Source: a virus
Reading direction: 5' to 3' (one strand)
DNA: 64,000 nucleotides
Virus record (IMG/VR): IMGVR_UViG_3300037010_003311
Coordinates: 162,658-226,657 of that record
Shown here: one piece after another, positions 16,218 to 24,982 of the stretch
Layout of the letters: each line of letters opens with the position of its first letter
How positions within the stretch are numbered: position 1 is the first letter of the stretch
Translations under genes and position numbers: made by a program
The notes under the pieces: model-generated
What the model was told of the DNA's origin: nothing
What the model saw: only the letters and a program-made list of their open reading frames with translations
Database searches by the model: none

Positions 16218-16569
16218 CTATAAGACCTTTTCGATTATCAGAAGCTATGGTTTTACACACTCGATAATCAAGTCGTTTAATCTTTCTGTAAACGTTAGGG
16301 TAATCCATTTTCAGATTATCTAAATAAATTTTAAAACAATCAAGTTCGAATTCAATCTCGGAAAAGTATTCAGTGGTTTGATTAAAAAAGAGTTTCGTGG
16401 CTGGATCAGCAACCGTTTCAATACCTACCTCAAAGTTTTTACTTCGGCCACATAACATGTAGTTATATGTGGCTAGTTGTGGTATAGTATTAGCTATATT
16501 AACAGACCGTAGATTATTGGAATTTAACTGAGATGATTCTTTATCACATTCGTATTTTGGATCTGGCAT
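16204..16569 (-). CDS. Hypothetical protein, 121 aa
   Basis: No family is recognised. It contains four cysteines spread through the sequence and a helical, charged C-terminal half. It is preceded by AAAAGGA. It overlaps radical SAM gene 6 by 14 nt and is 13 nt downstream of the helicase gene, so it may be translated from the helicase transcript or from the radical SAM operon. Confidence 0.65.
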   Translation of the reverse strand: MPDPKYECDKESSQLNSNNLRSVNIANTIPQLATYNYMLCGRSKNFEVGIETVADPATKLFFNQTTEYFSEIEFELDCFKIYLDNLKMDYPNVYRKIKRLDYRVCKTIASDNRKGLIDVGN

Positions 16570-16582
16570 TAATCTAATCCTT

Positions 16583-18109
16583 TTAACTTTTTAATATATA
16601 TATTTGTCTACCACGAGTAATAGCAACATATATTAATCGTAGCACTGTATCTAAATCTTTACGTAAGAATGCAATAAGTTCATCACCATTAATGAAAACG
16701 TGGTCATACGTGCTCCCTTGTAGCTTATGGAAAGTATTAGCAAATACTGGTCTAACGAAAGCGTATTTCTTTTTGAAATCATAGAACTTTGCCCAAGCAT
16801 CCCGTCTTTTGCTACCAACTTCTTTAGATGCTATATCAGCAAGTTGTTTTAGTTTCTCTTGGTACTTCTTAACATATTTTGAATCTAGAATATTAAATGT
16901 TAAACCATCTTCGTCGGTACAGTACCAATACTCATACTGTTTATCGAATGTTTGCTTATGTTTAATTTCAGCTATAGTAACTATATCTCCATTATTGTAT
17001 TGGATACCACCATTTTTATCATATGGTTTTAAAAAGATAATTTTTTCACCAGGGATATATTCTGGAATAATACCATCTGGATAATCATTAATGTTATTCA
17101 TATATCTAATATAAGTATTATACTCTTGTACTAGTCTATTAGTATAGCATCCAATAATTTTATCTTCGGTCTCTATTTCAAAGTACCTTTTCATAAACTG
17201 TCCAGCATCGGAAAAGCATTCTATATCTGGTTTAGGAGTAGTCATGAATTCCATCAATTTAGATATGTTGTATTGCTCATTATCATTGATGCATTCAATA
17301 AGCCATAAAGCAAAATGGGTAATACTCGAATCTTCTTTTTGTCGTACAACTTGCTTAAGTTCATATCTATTTACTAATGGGTTTCGTTTATTAAAAATAA
17401 AATTCATTTGGCCATTTACTGGCTTAATTTGATAACTGTCCCCAATAAAGATAATCTGTTTCCTGACACGGTTAGAAAGCAGTTCAAATAGCATCATAGC
17501 CATATCATGATTAATCATACTAGACTCATCCACAATTAGATAATCGCAATAAATAATGTCTGCTCTAAGGTCTACTTCATTATTTACAAATATTTCGTTA
17601 CCATCGTCGTCTATAGCGTGTTTTAAACCAAGAAACGAATGTAACGTTTTAAAATATAAGCGTCTACTCATTTCGAGGTCAAAATCGTCCATTTCAAGCT
17701 GACGTTGAATCATATTCTTAATGACTTTTAAAGCCTGGTGTGTTGGAGTGATAATTGCTATAGTTGGATAACTTTCGCTTTCATAAAGTCGTTCGACCAC
17801 ATTACTAGTAATTGTACTTTTACCGGTCCCGGCAAAACCTTCAATACTAATAACTTGTTCGGTTTTATCTTTATTTTCTAAAATATTAGTAGTGACGTAT
17901 TCTTGGATCTCATTTAGATCAATTTCTAATTTTTTAGGTTTAACTTTCTTTGGTTTTGGGGCTATATCCCACCCACCCAAATAAAACTCTTCTTCTACTA
18001 TAGGGACCGTAGGCATTTGTGGTGGATTTGGTGCAGTCGTTACTTCAACTGCTTCTTGTGCCCCAATTACTTCACCCTCTAACTCGGTATCTAATATTAT
18101 TGATTTCAT
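16583..18109 (-). CDS. Dda-like SF1B DNA helicase, 508 aa
   Basis: The Walker A motif GFAGTGKST is at about 91-99, the Walker B motif is LIVDESSM, motif III is IIFIGDSYQIKP, and the C-terminal UvrD-type region contains TFHKLQGSTYDHVFI and VAITRGR. The order and length match T4 Dda and related RecD2-type 5'-3' helicases, which act in early replication and recombination. An N-terminal stretch of about 70 residues, Pro- and Glu-rich, precedes the core. The ATG at 18109 is chosen for its AGAGGAG RBS. A helicase here, inside an accessory cluster, is unusual in location but standard in content. Confidence 0.9.
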   Translation of the reverse strand: MKSIILDTELEGEVIGAQEAVEVTTAPNPPQMPTVPIVEEEFYLGGWDIAPKPKKVKPKKLEIDLNEIQEYVTTNILENKDKTEQVISIEGFAGTGKSTITSNVVERLYESESYPTIAIITPTHQALKVIKNMIQRQLEMDDFDLEMSRRLYFKTLHSFLGLKHAIDDDGNEIFVNNEVDLRADIIYCDYLIVDESSMINHDMAMMLFELLSNRVRKQIIFIGDSYQIKPVNGQMNFIFNKRNPLVNRYELKQVVRQKEDSSITHFALWLIECINDNEQYNISKLMEFMTTPKPDIECFSDAGQFMKRYFEIETEDKIIGCYTNRLVQEYNTYIRYMNNINDYPDGIIPEYIPGEKIIFLKPYDKNGGIQYNNGDIVTIAEIKHKQTFDKQYEYWYCTDEDGLTFNILDSKYVKKYQEKLKQLADIASKEVGSKRRDAWAKFYDFKKKYAFVRPVFANTFHKLQGSTYDHVFINGDELIAFLRKDLDTVLRLIYVAITRGRQIYILKS

Positions 18110-18157
18110 TTTTACTCCTCTATTTTCTTTAACCTTTATTTTTAACGCGTGAGAAAT

Positions 18158-18181
18158 ATAGCGGTGGTTTCCCACCGCTAT
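18158..18181 (-). terminator. Hairpin TAGCGGTGG/CCACCGCTA
   Basis: 9-bp GC-rich arms with a 4-nt loop lie between the small ORF and the helicase gene, and the ORF stop codon is part of the stem. It is not followed by a U run, and may instead be a processing site or stabiliser. Confidence 0.5.
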
Positions 18182-18327
18182 TTTAAACCTTTTGATTTTG
18201 CCAGAATATAATCATCGATTATGGTTGATTGATTATATATACCATTTGTATTTCTAGAAGCATTTGAACCACGCTCCATCATAAAGACCGAGACCATTCT
18301 CACTTTTGATAAAATATATTTTAACAT
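18178..18327 (-). CDS. Small protein, 49 aa
   Basis: ATG at 18327 has AAAAGGA upstream, and a TATAGAAATA-like element (TAATAGAAATA) lies about 45 nt further upstream, so expression is plausible. The product begins with a basic amphipathic helix rich in Met, Val and Lys and ends with IIDDYILAKSKG. The stop lies within a hairpin. Function is unknown. Confidence 0.5.
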   Translation of the reverse strand: MLKYILSKVRMVSVFMMERGSNASRNTNGIYNQSTIIDDYILAKSKGLK

Positions 18328-18370
18328 TGTTGGTGAATCCTTTTCTTTTAAGAATTACAAGTTGCTTATA

Positions 18371-18380
18371 TATTTCTATT
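18371..18380 (-). promoter_or_regulatory. Variant TATAGAAATA promoter-like element (AATAGAAATA)
   Basis: The minus strand reads TAATAATAGAAATATATAA upstream of the 49-aa gene. It differs from the consensus by one base. Confidence 0.35.
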
Positions 18381-18416
18381 ATTACTATTTAATAGTTTTA
18401 GACCGATGCATGATTG

Positions 18417-19259
18417 TTAATCATTTAAAAAATCTTTTATAAGAATATCATTTTCCGTTAGCCAATATTCATTTAAATCGTTGGATGTGTACCTATCATA
18501 AATACTATCATTTTTATATTCATCTTTCACAAATATAACGTTCAAATTTTTTTTATAGAATTTAGCTTCCGGGATCAATCTATTATTAGTATCTAGCGCA
18601 CCATTATGAACATAAAGAATATTATTAACCGTATCATATATATTTAAATTTTGAGTATGTGTCTTAAAAATATAATCGGGTGGTAAAAATGCTCGTATAT
18701 CGTTAACGGTTGATGACAAGCTAGAAACATAGGTTTTATTATTTTTTATATCGGATTGTAGTTCTTTAAATATATCGAATTTTAATTTAAGACGAGTTCG
18801 TTTAAAAAATTTCTGATAATCATAATAACCATATATAGTAGTGATTGGATAGGGAATACCCAATTTCATATCTTTAGTATTATTACAATAAAGATATTTA
18901 ATACCATTTGGGTTGAGCCAATAAATTTCATTATAGCTTTTTACATCAAGAAATAATACTTTATCCAATTTCAAAGAATAACAATCAAGTCTAGAAATAA
19001 ATTTAATATTATCTAGCACTTGTTCTATGATTTCCGGTTTATATTTATTATTATAAAGTGTAAGAACTTTTTCTTTGATTTTAGTATCATTTGGATCGCA
19101 AACTATATAAAAATTTATCGTCGCATCATTATTTTTGCCAATAATTTGGAATAATTGGTAAAAATATTCAAATGTATAAAGTAAGGTGCCATTAATTTGA
19201 TTATATTTTTGCCAATAATAAACCACTCCATATTTTATCTTTGAATCAGATACTAACAT
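18417..19259 (-). CDS. Putative GT-B-like protein, 280 aa
   Basis: The C-terminal region has GALDTNNRLIPEAKFYKKN followed by a hydrophobic strand and an acidic tail, which resembles the end of the 14423-15409 protein. The first part (KIKYGVVYYWQKYNQING) and a run of strands such as FYIVCDPN suggest a two-domain Rossmann protein. The ATG at 19259, overlapping the preceding stop by 14 nt, is preferred to 19343 to avoid a long overlap. The glycosyltransferase call is tentative. It may work with the other sugar genes. Confidence 0.45.
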   Translation of the reverse strand: MLVSDSKIKYGVVYYWQKYNQINGTLLYTFEYFYQLFQIIGKNNDATINFYIVCDPNDTKIKEKVLTLYNNKYKPEIIEQVLDNIKFISRLDCYSLKLDKVLFLDVKSYNEIYWLNPNGIKYLYCNNTKDMKLGIPYPITTIYGYYDYQKFFKRTRLKLKFDIFKELQSDIKNNKTYVSSLSSTVNDIRAFLPPDYIFKTHTQNLNIYDTVNNILYVHNGALDTNNRLIPEAKFYKKNLNVIFVKDEYKNDSIYDRYTSNDLNEYWLTENDILIKDFLND

Positions 19260-19905
19260 AACCAGCTTTTGATATCCAATCTTTTTTAAATCTATTATAA
19301 ATCTCAGTTGATTCTTCCAATGTATCAGCGTCACGAATCTCATTTTTTAGTTTACAATAATTATCGTATGCGGCAAACGCTCTAGATATTTCATCCTTAT
19401 TCATTAGATACTTTTCTAGAAGATCAATAAGTTCATCATTTTCTTTTTCTAATATTTCAATATACTTTTCTTCTTTATTTGCATCAGTAATAAAATAACC
19501 TTGTTCCATAAGACTATTATTTAGTACTATAAATTCATAATAGGTAAGATTTGCAACTGTATTAATTTTTTGATCAAAGAATCTTTCTGCTTCAAGTAAT
19601 ATGTTTTGCTTCGCTTGTTCAAGCAATACATCAACGTGTATCTCTGGTAAAGAATCTTTTACAACTATATCATATGGCTCGAGTTTTGTTAAACCTCTAA
19701 ATTCGGTTATCAATACCGCTTTATCAAGTTTTAGGTATTTGTCTACTTTTGTAGCACTTGCTTTAGTTAATGGTGCAATCCTATACCCAATATCATAATC
19801 CTTAAGTTTACTACTAGTTTGATCAATGATTTCGATTATTTGATATAGGCCAATCTGTATTTTTTTACATAATGCAAATTTTGCTGCATTTTGATTTTTT
19901 TCCAT
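19246..19905 (-). CDS. Hypothetical protein with C-terminal coiled coil, 219 aa
   Basis: An alpha/beta N-terminal half is followed by a strongly helical C-terminal half (EEKYIEILEKENDELIDLL) that looks like a coiled coil. The ATG at 19905 follows AAGGA and gives a 41-nt overlap with the endonuclease gene. Its place just after a tail-protein/endonuclease pair could fit a fibre accessory or assembly factor, but I see no specific match. Confidence 0.6.
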   Translation of the reverse strand: MEKNQNAAKFALCKKIQIGLYQIIEIIDQTSSKLKDYDIGYRIAPLTKASATKVDKYLKLDKAVLITEFRGLTKLEPYDIVVKDSLPEIHVDVLLEQAKQNILLEAERFFDQKINTVANLTYYEFIVLNNSLMEQGYFITDANKEEKYIEILEKENDELIDLLEKYLMNKDEISRAFAAYDNYCKLKNEIRDADTLEESTEIYNRFKKDWISKAGYVSI

Positions 19906-21211
19906 TCGAATTTTCCTTAATTTTAATTTTACCAGCGTTCCATAAGGCGCGGGTTTTGTGCACCATCCGGCTTTCTGGTTCAAGTATTTTATAATCTACA
20001 CCAAGTGGATAGCAACCAGAATCCAAGTCATATATATCTATCACAGTGTCTGGATCATAAGCTATAAATTTATCTATTTGCTCTTTCCAATTGCTTAAGT
20101 TTATATCTTCATATAACTGAAGCAACCGAATACCGGCCTCTAAGCAGGCTAAAGCTTTTCGTTGGTGTCGGTACTTACAAAAATCGTAATCTAGTTGTTG
20201 TGAGCTGATCCCTATGGTTTCGTGGTAGCTATGCCAATAACTACCATTCCATTCTATTGCCAATTTTAAGCTAGGTATCCAAATGTCTAGCTCCTGATTT
20301 GGTATTATGGTCCGTTCATTTGCTACCGCTGGAACACCTAAGCTTTCTAAATATGGTATTATAGCTTGTTCCTGTAAACTAGTTGCTGCGGTCTTGGTAT
20401 ATTTTATACCAAGTTTTTTAATTTGGGTATGGGTAGCTGGTTGTTCACAATTAAAATAATCCATACATGTTATATAATCAAAATAATTATCGTTTGTTAT
20501 AAAATTTCTTTTCCAGAATTCGATATCGTTCCAATATTTAGCATTAGTATAATGTTTACGTTTTGGATTACTTACCCCATATTTTTCGATATTATTTTTA
20601 ATCATCTTTTCTTTAATATCTTTATTTTGTAAAGGTTTTGATACACCATACTTAATTAAACTTGATTCCTGTTGTTTACGTTTAATTTCTGAATTAGAAT
20701 TTGGACTTTTGGTACCATATTTTTCGATATTATTTTTAATCATCTTTTCTTTAATTGCCGGATGTTGCATAGAAGTTGTATAACCATATATTTGTAAACA
20801 AGCTTCTTGTTGCTTACGCTTAATTTCCGGGACCGAATTCGGGCTGCTGGTACCATATTTTTTAATACTGTTTTGAACCATTTTTTCTTTAACCACTAAA
20901 CTTTGAATAGGGTTTTCGACACCAAATCTATCTAAACTAGTTTGTTTATATTTTATTTTTCTTAATCTAATTATTTCCGGCCTCATTATATTATAGCATT
21001 CGGTTGAACAACAATATTTGAGCCCAGATTTTGTAGTACCTTTCGATTTCAAATTTTTACAATCCTGATTTAAACACTTTATATTTTCTAAAGTTAACTC
21101 AAATTTTAATTGATATTTTACTATAAAATTTAATTGTCGGATTGTTAAATTTTTTGCTTCTGGATACGCATCTTTAATTAATTCTGGGGTTAATTTATGT
21201 TTCTGTAACAA
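19865..21211 (-). CDS. Vsr-fold homing-type endonuclease (EDxHD-like), 448 aa
   Basis: A Cys-rich zinc-finger-like segment (CLNQDC...CCSTEC, residues about 46-75) is followed by tandem repeats of the type IKEKMIKNNIEKYG..(S/P), which occur in phage homing endonucleases as DNA-binding modules. The C-terminal domain has NQELDIWIPSLKLAIEWNG-SYWHS and a later CKYRHQRKALAC helix, as in the Vsr-like EDxHD homing endonucleases. The start is a TTG at 21211, 3 nt from the preceding stop, since an in-frame stop lies just upstream. It is probably a selfish free-standing element inserted behind the fibre-type gene. Confidence 0.8.
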   Translation of the reverse strand: MLQKHKLTPELIKDAYPEAKNLTIRQLNFIVKYQLKFELTLENIKCLNQDCKNLKSKGTTKSGLKYCCSTECYNIMRPEIIRLRKIKYKQTSLDRFGVENPIQSLVVKEKMVQNSIKKYGTSSPNSVPEIKRKQQEACLQIYGYTTSMQHPAIKEKMIKNNIEKYGTKSPNSNSEIKRKQQESSLIKYGVSKPLQNKDIKEKMIKNNIEKYGVSNPKRKHYTNAKYWNDIEFWKRNFITNDNYFDYITCMDYFNCEQPATHTQIKKLGIKYTKTAATSLQEQAIIPYLESLGVPAVANERTIIPNQELDIWIPSLKLAIEWNGSYWHSYHETIGISSQQLDYDFCKYRHQRKALACLEAGIRLLQLYEDINLSNWKEQIDKFIAYDPDTVIDIYDLDSGCYPLGVDYKILEPESRMVHKTRALWNAGKIKIKENSNGKKSKCSKICIM

Positions 21212-21213
21212 TC

Positions 21214-22116
21214 TTAAACTCTATTAATTTTAGCTTCTAAGTCAATTACTTGTTTAGTTAAACTAGTTACTTGTTGCTTTAAGTTTTGGACTTCTGCTAT
21301 TAGTGGACCAATTAACTGTTGATAGTTTACCATATAATAACCATCTAAGTCTTGGGTTAAAGCCTCGGAATCGCGTAATTCGGTGTTTAAGAGGCTTTGA
21401 GCAATGATACCATAATGCTTTTGTGGTAGAGCCGTAACTTTATCCGCAGCTAGGTACTGGAACTTAACTGCTCGAACATTATCCAGAATGCCAGACTCGA
21501 GAGTCTGAATATTTGCTTTTAGTCTTTCATCCGAGTAGTTACAACCACAGTTACCATTACACGAGCATACTACGTTGCACTTGCAGTCTTGGTCACAACC
21601 GGATTGATTAATTACCGTATTATTTAAATTATCTATTATTGATCTAATGAAAGCCGCATTAATGATATCGGCGCCATCAGATTTATCTACTGGTGAGGCT
21701 GATAGTGTAGATGGTTGTTGCCAGGCATTTTGTAAAGCTTTGACTCGGTTAACTACATCTAACCATAACTGACCATAAACTATATGCTTATCAAATGGGG
21801 TCTGCCCATTCGCATCAAGATCGATAGTCTGCATCAGCCCTCCACCAAGATATGGTAAAGCATTACCAGCAGCATCGTGGAGAGGATTATTTATATATCT
21901 ATTAATCTCTTCGTTAACAACGTCTACCAATGTTTTAATTATATCGGTATCGTAAATAATATGTTGAGCTATTGGATTGCTATCATTTAAAGCCGAAAGT
22001 ATTGTTGCTGACGTTGGCCAATTTACAACTTGTGCGTCGTCAGACCCAGACCCTAAAGCATGTGCCGGGTCATGTGCATTTATATGGCATAAACCATTTG
22101 GTGTATTATCTGCCAT
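21214..22116 (-). CDS. Cys-rich tail-type protein with S74 self-cleaving chaperone domain, 300 aa
   Basis: Residues 1-170 form a polar helical region of unknown fold. Residues 174-192 contain seven cysteines (Cys174, 178, 180, 184, 186, 190, 192) separated by Asn, Gly, Asp and Val. NYSDERLK at 193-200 starts the intramolecular chaperone (S74) domain, which ends in a long coiled coil (residues 275-298). In this family the chaperone trimerises a fibre and cuts itself off at the Ser of SDxRLK (Ser195 here). Cleavage would leave the Cys-rich stretch as the C-terminal tip of the mature trimer. The start codon overlaps the stop of the radical SAM gene as TAATG, so the two are coupled. The protein is the likely substrate of the two SPASM enzymes; this is inference. 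Confidence 0.85.
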   Translation of the reverse strand: MADNTPNGLCHINAHDPAHALGSGSDDAQVVNWPTSATILSALNDSNPIAQHIIYDTDIIKTLVDVVNEEINRYINNPLHDAAGNALPYLGGGLMQTIDLDANGQTPFDKHIVYGQLWLDVVNRVKALQNAWQQPSTLSASPVDKSDGADIINAAFIRSIIDNLNNTVINQSGCDQDCKCNVVCSCNGNCGCNYSDERLKANIQTLESGILDNVRAVKFQYLAADKVTALPQKHYGIIAQSLLNTELRDSEALTQDLDGYYMVNYQQLIGPLIAEVQNLKQQVTSLTKQVIDLEAKINRV

Positions 22117-23426
22117 TAATTCTCCTTTAACATTTTATGTAGTATTCTATCTATACTACCAAAGCTTTTATAGAATATACAATTATTGAATTCATTATCG
22201 TTATTATATAGATTTTGTATCTGGGTGCTTGATGACTCGGGTATTTCGGATGTACTCTGGTTACCAGTTCTAGCTTTATTTAATGAATAGATAGCAGCTG
22301 GGCACATCGCACAATACGTAGCGGCACAATCCGTACAAACTGAGTTCAAATTTTCAACATTATAATTTTCAGCTATTTTATAACGTTCTAAGAAAGCTAC
22401 TATTTCATTGTATCCAGTTTCCATCAATGGCTCCATAAAATTTAAACTCATTTTTAAATCTTTGCTATCTTTAATATATAAAGAACCATGGCAGAAGTTT
22501 AATGAACCATCCACGTTAAGAGCAATAAGATTTGAACCAGCCGAACAATGGCTGCGATGACTAAGATTATTATAACCTGAGGTACCAGCCTTAAACCAAC
22601 TCATAATAAACGAATTATACTTTTTATAAAATTGGTATTCTTTTTTAACTATTTCCGTAATTGCGGTAGTAAAATGTTTTACTAACTCTAGTTTTTTATT
22701 TACCGGTAAAATATTAACATAATCCAATGTTGGTGAGTACTGTACATTAATATTCTTTAAATTTGGGTATTTAACCCGTATTAAATTGTCTATCTGATAG
22801 AACTCATCCCAAGTGTCGATTAAAGTATCTACCGTCTCTAGTGCTTGTAATGGTATCGTAGCTTTTAGGCTAAGAAAGTTCAAACCCGTAGTACCGGTAC
22901 TACCAGTATCACAATAATCTTTTACTATATTTAAAAAATTATTCAATACTTCCTTTTTAGTGGATGTCCCGGTTTTGGTTAACCGGTATTGATCATTAAT
23001 TACTTTACCATCATACGATACTTGGATAGTTAAACGATTTAGTATATCCAATGATTTAAAGTGATCCAGTATCCGGTTAAGGTTCTTTGCATTATAACCA
23101 TTTGTATAAATCATGAACTTAATACCATAATTTAGTTTAAAAGCGTTTGCTGCTCTAATTATGATATCTGGGTTAAGTGTAGGTTCTCCACCCCAGAATG
23201 TTATACATATGGAATCAAACCGCTCCATAAAGTAACTACTCCTTTGTAAAAATTTAATATTTTCAAAAATGGTCTCATAATCTGTAAGCTTGGTTCTATC
23301 AGTCTTTTCCCCCTCGAAGCAGTATGTACAAGCTAAGTCACATAATGCCGTGGTGGTAATCTCAAATACAAACTCTCTAAGTACTTTGGGTTCAGGTTGT
23401 ATGATTGATTCTACTATCTCTTTCAT
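22116..23426 (-). CDS. Radical SAM/SPASM maturase-like enzyme, 436 aa
   Basis: It has CDLACTYC with Cys29, Cys33 and Cys36, and TFWGGEPTLNPD around residues 77-88. The C-terminal third has HCSAGSNLIALNVDGSLNFC, then CTDCAATYCAMC and a last Cys in FNNC, the order expected for a SPASM domain with two auxiliary 4Fe-4S clusters. Its relatives install thioether, C-C or formylglycine modifications on ribosomally made peptides and proteins. The start overlaps the 100-aa gene by ATGA, and the stop overlaps the Cys-rich gene by TAATG. Confident as an enzyme class; the reaction is not known. Confidence 0.93.
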   Translation of the reverse strand: MKEIVESIIQPEPKVLREFVFEITTTALCDLACTYCFEGEKTDRTKLTDYETIFENIKFLQRSSYFMERFDSICITFWGGEPTLNPDIIIRAANAFKLNYGIKFMIYTNGYNAKNLNRILDHFKSLDILNRLTIQVSYDGKVINDQYRLTKTGTSTKKEVLNNFLNIVKDYCDTGSTGTTGLNFLSLKATIPLQALETVDTLIDTWDEFYQIDNLIRVKYPNLKNINVQYSPTLDYVNILPVNKKLELVKHFTTAITEIVKKEYQFYKKYNSFIMSWFKAGTSGYNNLSHRSHCSAGSNLIALNVDGSLNFCHGSLYIKDSKDLKMSLNFMEPLMETGYNEIVAFLERYKIAENYNVENLNSVCTDCAATYCAMCPAAIYSLNKARTGNQSTSEIPESSSTQIQNLYNNDNEFNNCIFYKSFGSIDRILHKMLKEN

Positions 23427-23725
23427 TTTAAATCATTTAGAAAGTTTTCTGCCATTTCCGTTAATTTGGAAAGATTAACATCCGGTTCGGACTCTATATT
23501 AGAAGACATTATAGATTCTAAAATGTCTTTCATCTGTTCAGGATCTATTCGGTAATCATTATCATCTACTTGCTTAAGTAACGCTTCCAAGGTACTCAGT
23601 AAAAACATATCTAAAGTGCGGTCTTCATCTTTTATATTAGCATACGCTAAAGCTATACCAACTGCGGCAAGAAAATACTTTTGATTTTTCTTTTTTTGTA
23701 ACTCTATTTCATTTAACGGTTTCAT
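23423..23725 (-). CDS. Small helical protein between two radical SAM genes, 100 aa
   Basis: A soluble helical protein with an acidic C-terminus. A short hydrophobic stretch (FLAAVGIALAYA) at about 18-29 is too short to be a clear membrane span. There is no cysteine. It is one base from the stop of the first SPASM gene and joined to the second by ATGA. It may bind or deliver the substrate in the manner of a RiPP recognition element, but the sequence alone does not show this fold. Confidence 0.7.
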   Translation of the reverse strand: MKPLNEIELQKKKNQKYFLAAVGIALAYANIKDEDRTLDMFLLSTLEALLKQVDDNDYRIDPEQMKDILESIMSSNIESEPDVNLSKLTEMAENFLNDLK

Positions 23726-23726
23726 T

Positions 23727-24869
23727 TTAACTCTCCATTTCTATTATTGTTTTTAGTTGATTTTTTATATTTGTATTTGTTGTACCCTGCGATATTATGG
23801 CTAAAGCGTACTGATTTAACCTTTTGAATATATTGCACAGGTTTTCTTCTGGTACGAAGTCGTTTGTGACAATCTGTGCTAAACAACCTTTATCACATAC
23901 ATTTTTAATACTGCATGCCTGGCAAGTAGGATTGTTTATAGCCTGGTCATAATCTTTGACTGTAAGTTTTTTATCCATGAAGGAGTTACATGAATATATT
24001 TCATTATCTGGTCCTATAAGTAACTTATTCGATGGGGTGGAATTATCAGAAACTGGTAGAACACCACAACTTGAAATACTAACTGATTTCATTTTGTAAA
24101 TTATATTTTTAACAATCCATTCCCGGAATATACTTGGTATTCTACCAGAATACATAGGGCTCAAAATAAATTGATATAATTCCAATAACTGCTGGAATAG
24201 TTCAGATACTGATTCATTATCCCAAATACCATTGTCGCGTACTAAAGTTAAATGTGGTTCTAAATTATAATTATCCTTAATCCATCTATAATTCTTTAAA
24301 ATAGATACCCGCTTAATACCAGTTGGATAAATCATTGTATGACAAAATGGTGCACAATACTTTAGTAAAGTTTTAAATTCTGGAGCCTGGTATTGTTCCA
24401 ATACCCTAGTATTACCGCGCTGTGGTCGCTGTATATCAGTCCATAAACCATCGAATGAAAATATGACTTGCACTGGAGACTTACGATATGTTTTGTCCGT
24501 TAATCGTTTTAAGTTTTCTTCCGTTGCTAGAAGCATATTACTGGGTAACTTATAATATACCTGATATGGTGGATGATCTGATGCCGAGAATAGTTCATCT
24601 AAACCATCTAGTATTTCTAAAATAAGATTGGTCTTCAATAATGGTTCTCCACCAAAGAAATCAATATATATTTTATTAGTATTTAAAACTTGGGTTGCTG
24701 GTTGCTTTGGATGGTTTAGCTTTTCTAAGTATTGTTGTATGAACTCTATGGTTCGATGAGGTTCAATTGCCTGGTGGTTGCTATTATCAAAATTATAACA
24801 ATAACTACAATTTAGATTACATTGTTTGGTTAGCATAATAGTTATATAAATATTTTCTTTCACGTACAC
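23727..24869 (-). CDS. Radical SAM/SPASM enzyme, first gene of the modification operon, 380 aa
   Basis: It has CNLNCSYC at Cys17, Cys21 and Cys24 and FFGGEPLLKT near residue 74. The C-terminal domain contains SCGVLPVSD, GPDNEIYSCNSF, CQACSIKNVCDKGC and a final LCNIF. This is a full SPASM cysteine set. The protein differs from the second enzyme of the operon, so each may carry out a separate step. A TATAGAAATA element lies about 30 nt upstream of the start, and the upstream fibre gene ends in a hairpin, so this gene opens a new transcription unit. Confidence 0.93.
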   Translation of the reverse strand: MYVKENIYITIMLTKQCNLNCSYCYNFDNSNHQAIEPHRTIEFIQQYLEKLNHPKQPATQVLNTNKIYIDFFGGEPLLKTNLILEILDGLDELFSASDHPPYQVYYKLPSNMLLATEENLKRLTDKTYRKSPVQVIFSFDGLWTDIQRPQRGNTRVLEQYQAPEFKTLLKYCAPFCHTMIYPTGIKRVSILKNYRWIKDNYNLEPHLTLVRDNGIWDNESVSELFQQLLELYQFILSPMYSGRIPSIFREWIVKNIIYKMKSVSISSCGVLPVSDNSTPSNKLLIGPDNEIYSCNSFMDKKLTVKDYDQAINNPTCQACSIKNVCDKGCLAQIVTNDFVPEENLCNIFKRLNQYALAIISQGTTNTNIKNQLKTIIEMES

Positions 24870-24896
24870 TCTTTTGGTTTTTGATAATTTAATTAA

Positions 24897-24906
24897 TATT
24901 TCTATA
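24897..24906 (-). promoter_or_regulatory. TATAGAAATA promoter-like element of the SPASM operon
   Basis: The minus strand reads CTATATTATAGAAATATTAAT, about 30 nt upstream of the first SPASM gene and downstream of the preceding terminator hairpin. Confidence 0.45.
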
Positions 24907-24947
24907 ATATAGTTTATAGTGCTTGTGCTAGATCTGTGTTGATCCAG

Positions 24948-24982
24948 CGACAGGAAAAGTGATTGGGCATAAAGCCCAATCT
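24948..24982 (-). terminator. Hairpin plus TTTTCCTGTCG box
   Basis: GATTGGGC/GCCCAATC arms (24961-24968 and 24974-24981) with a 5-nt loop follow the fibre stop codon at once. The conserved TTTTCCTGTCG box follows on the minus strand. Confidence 0.65.
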
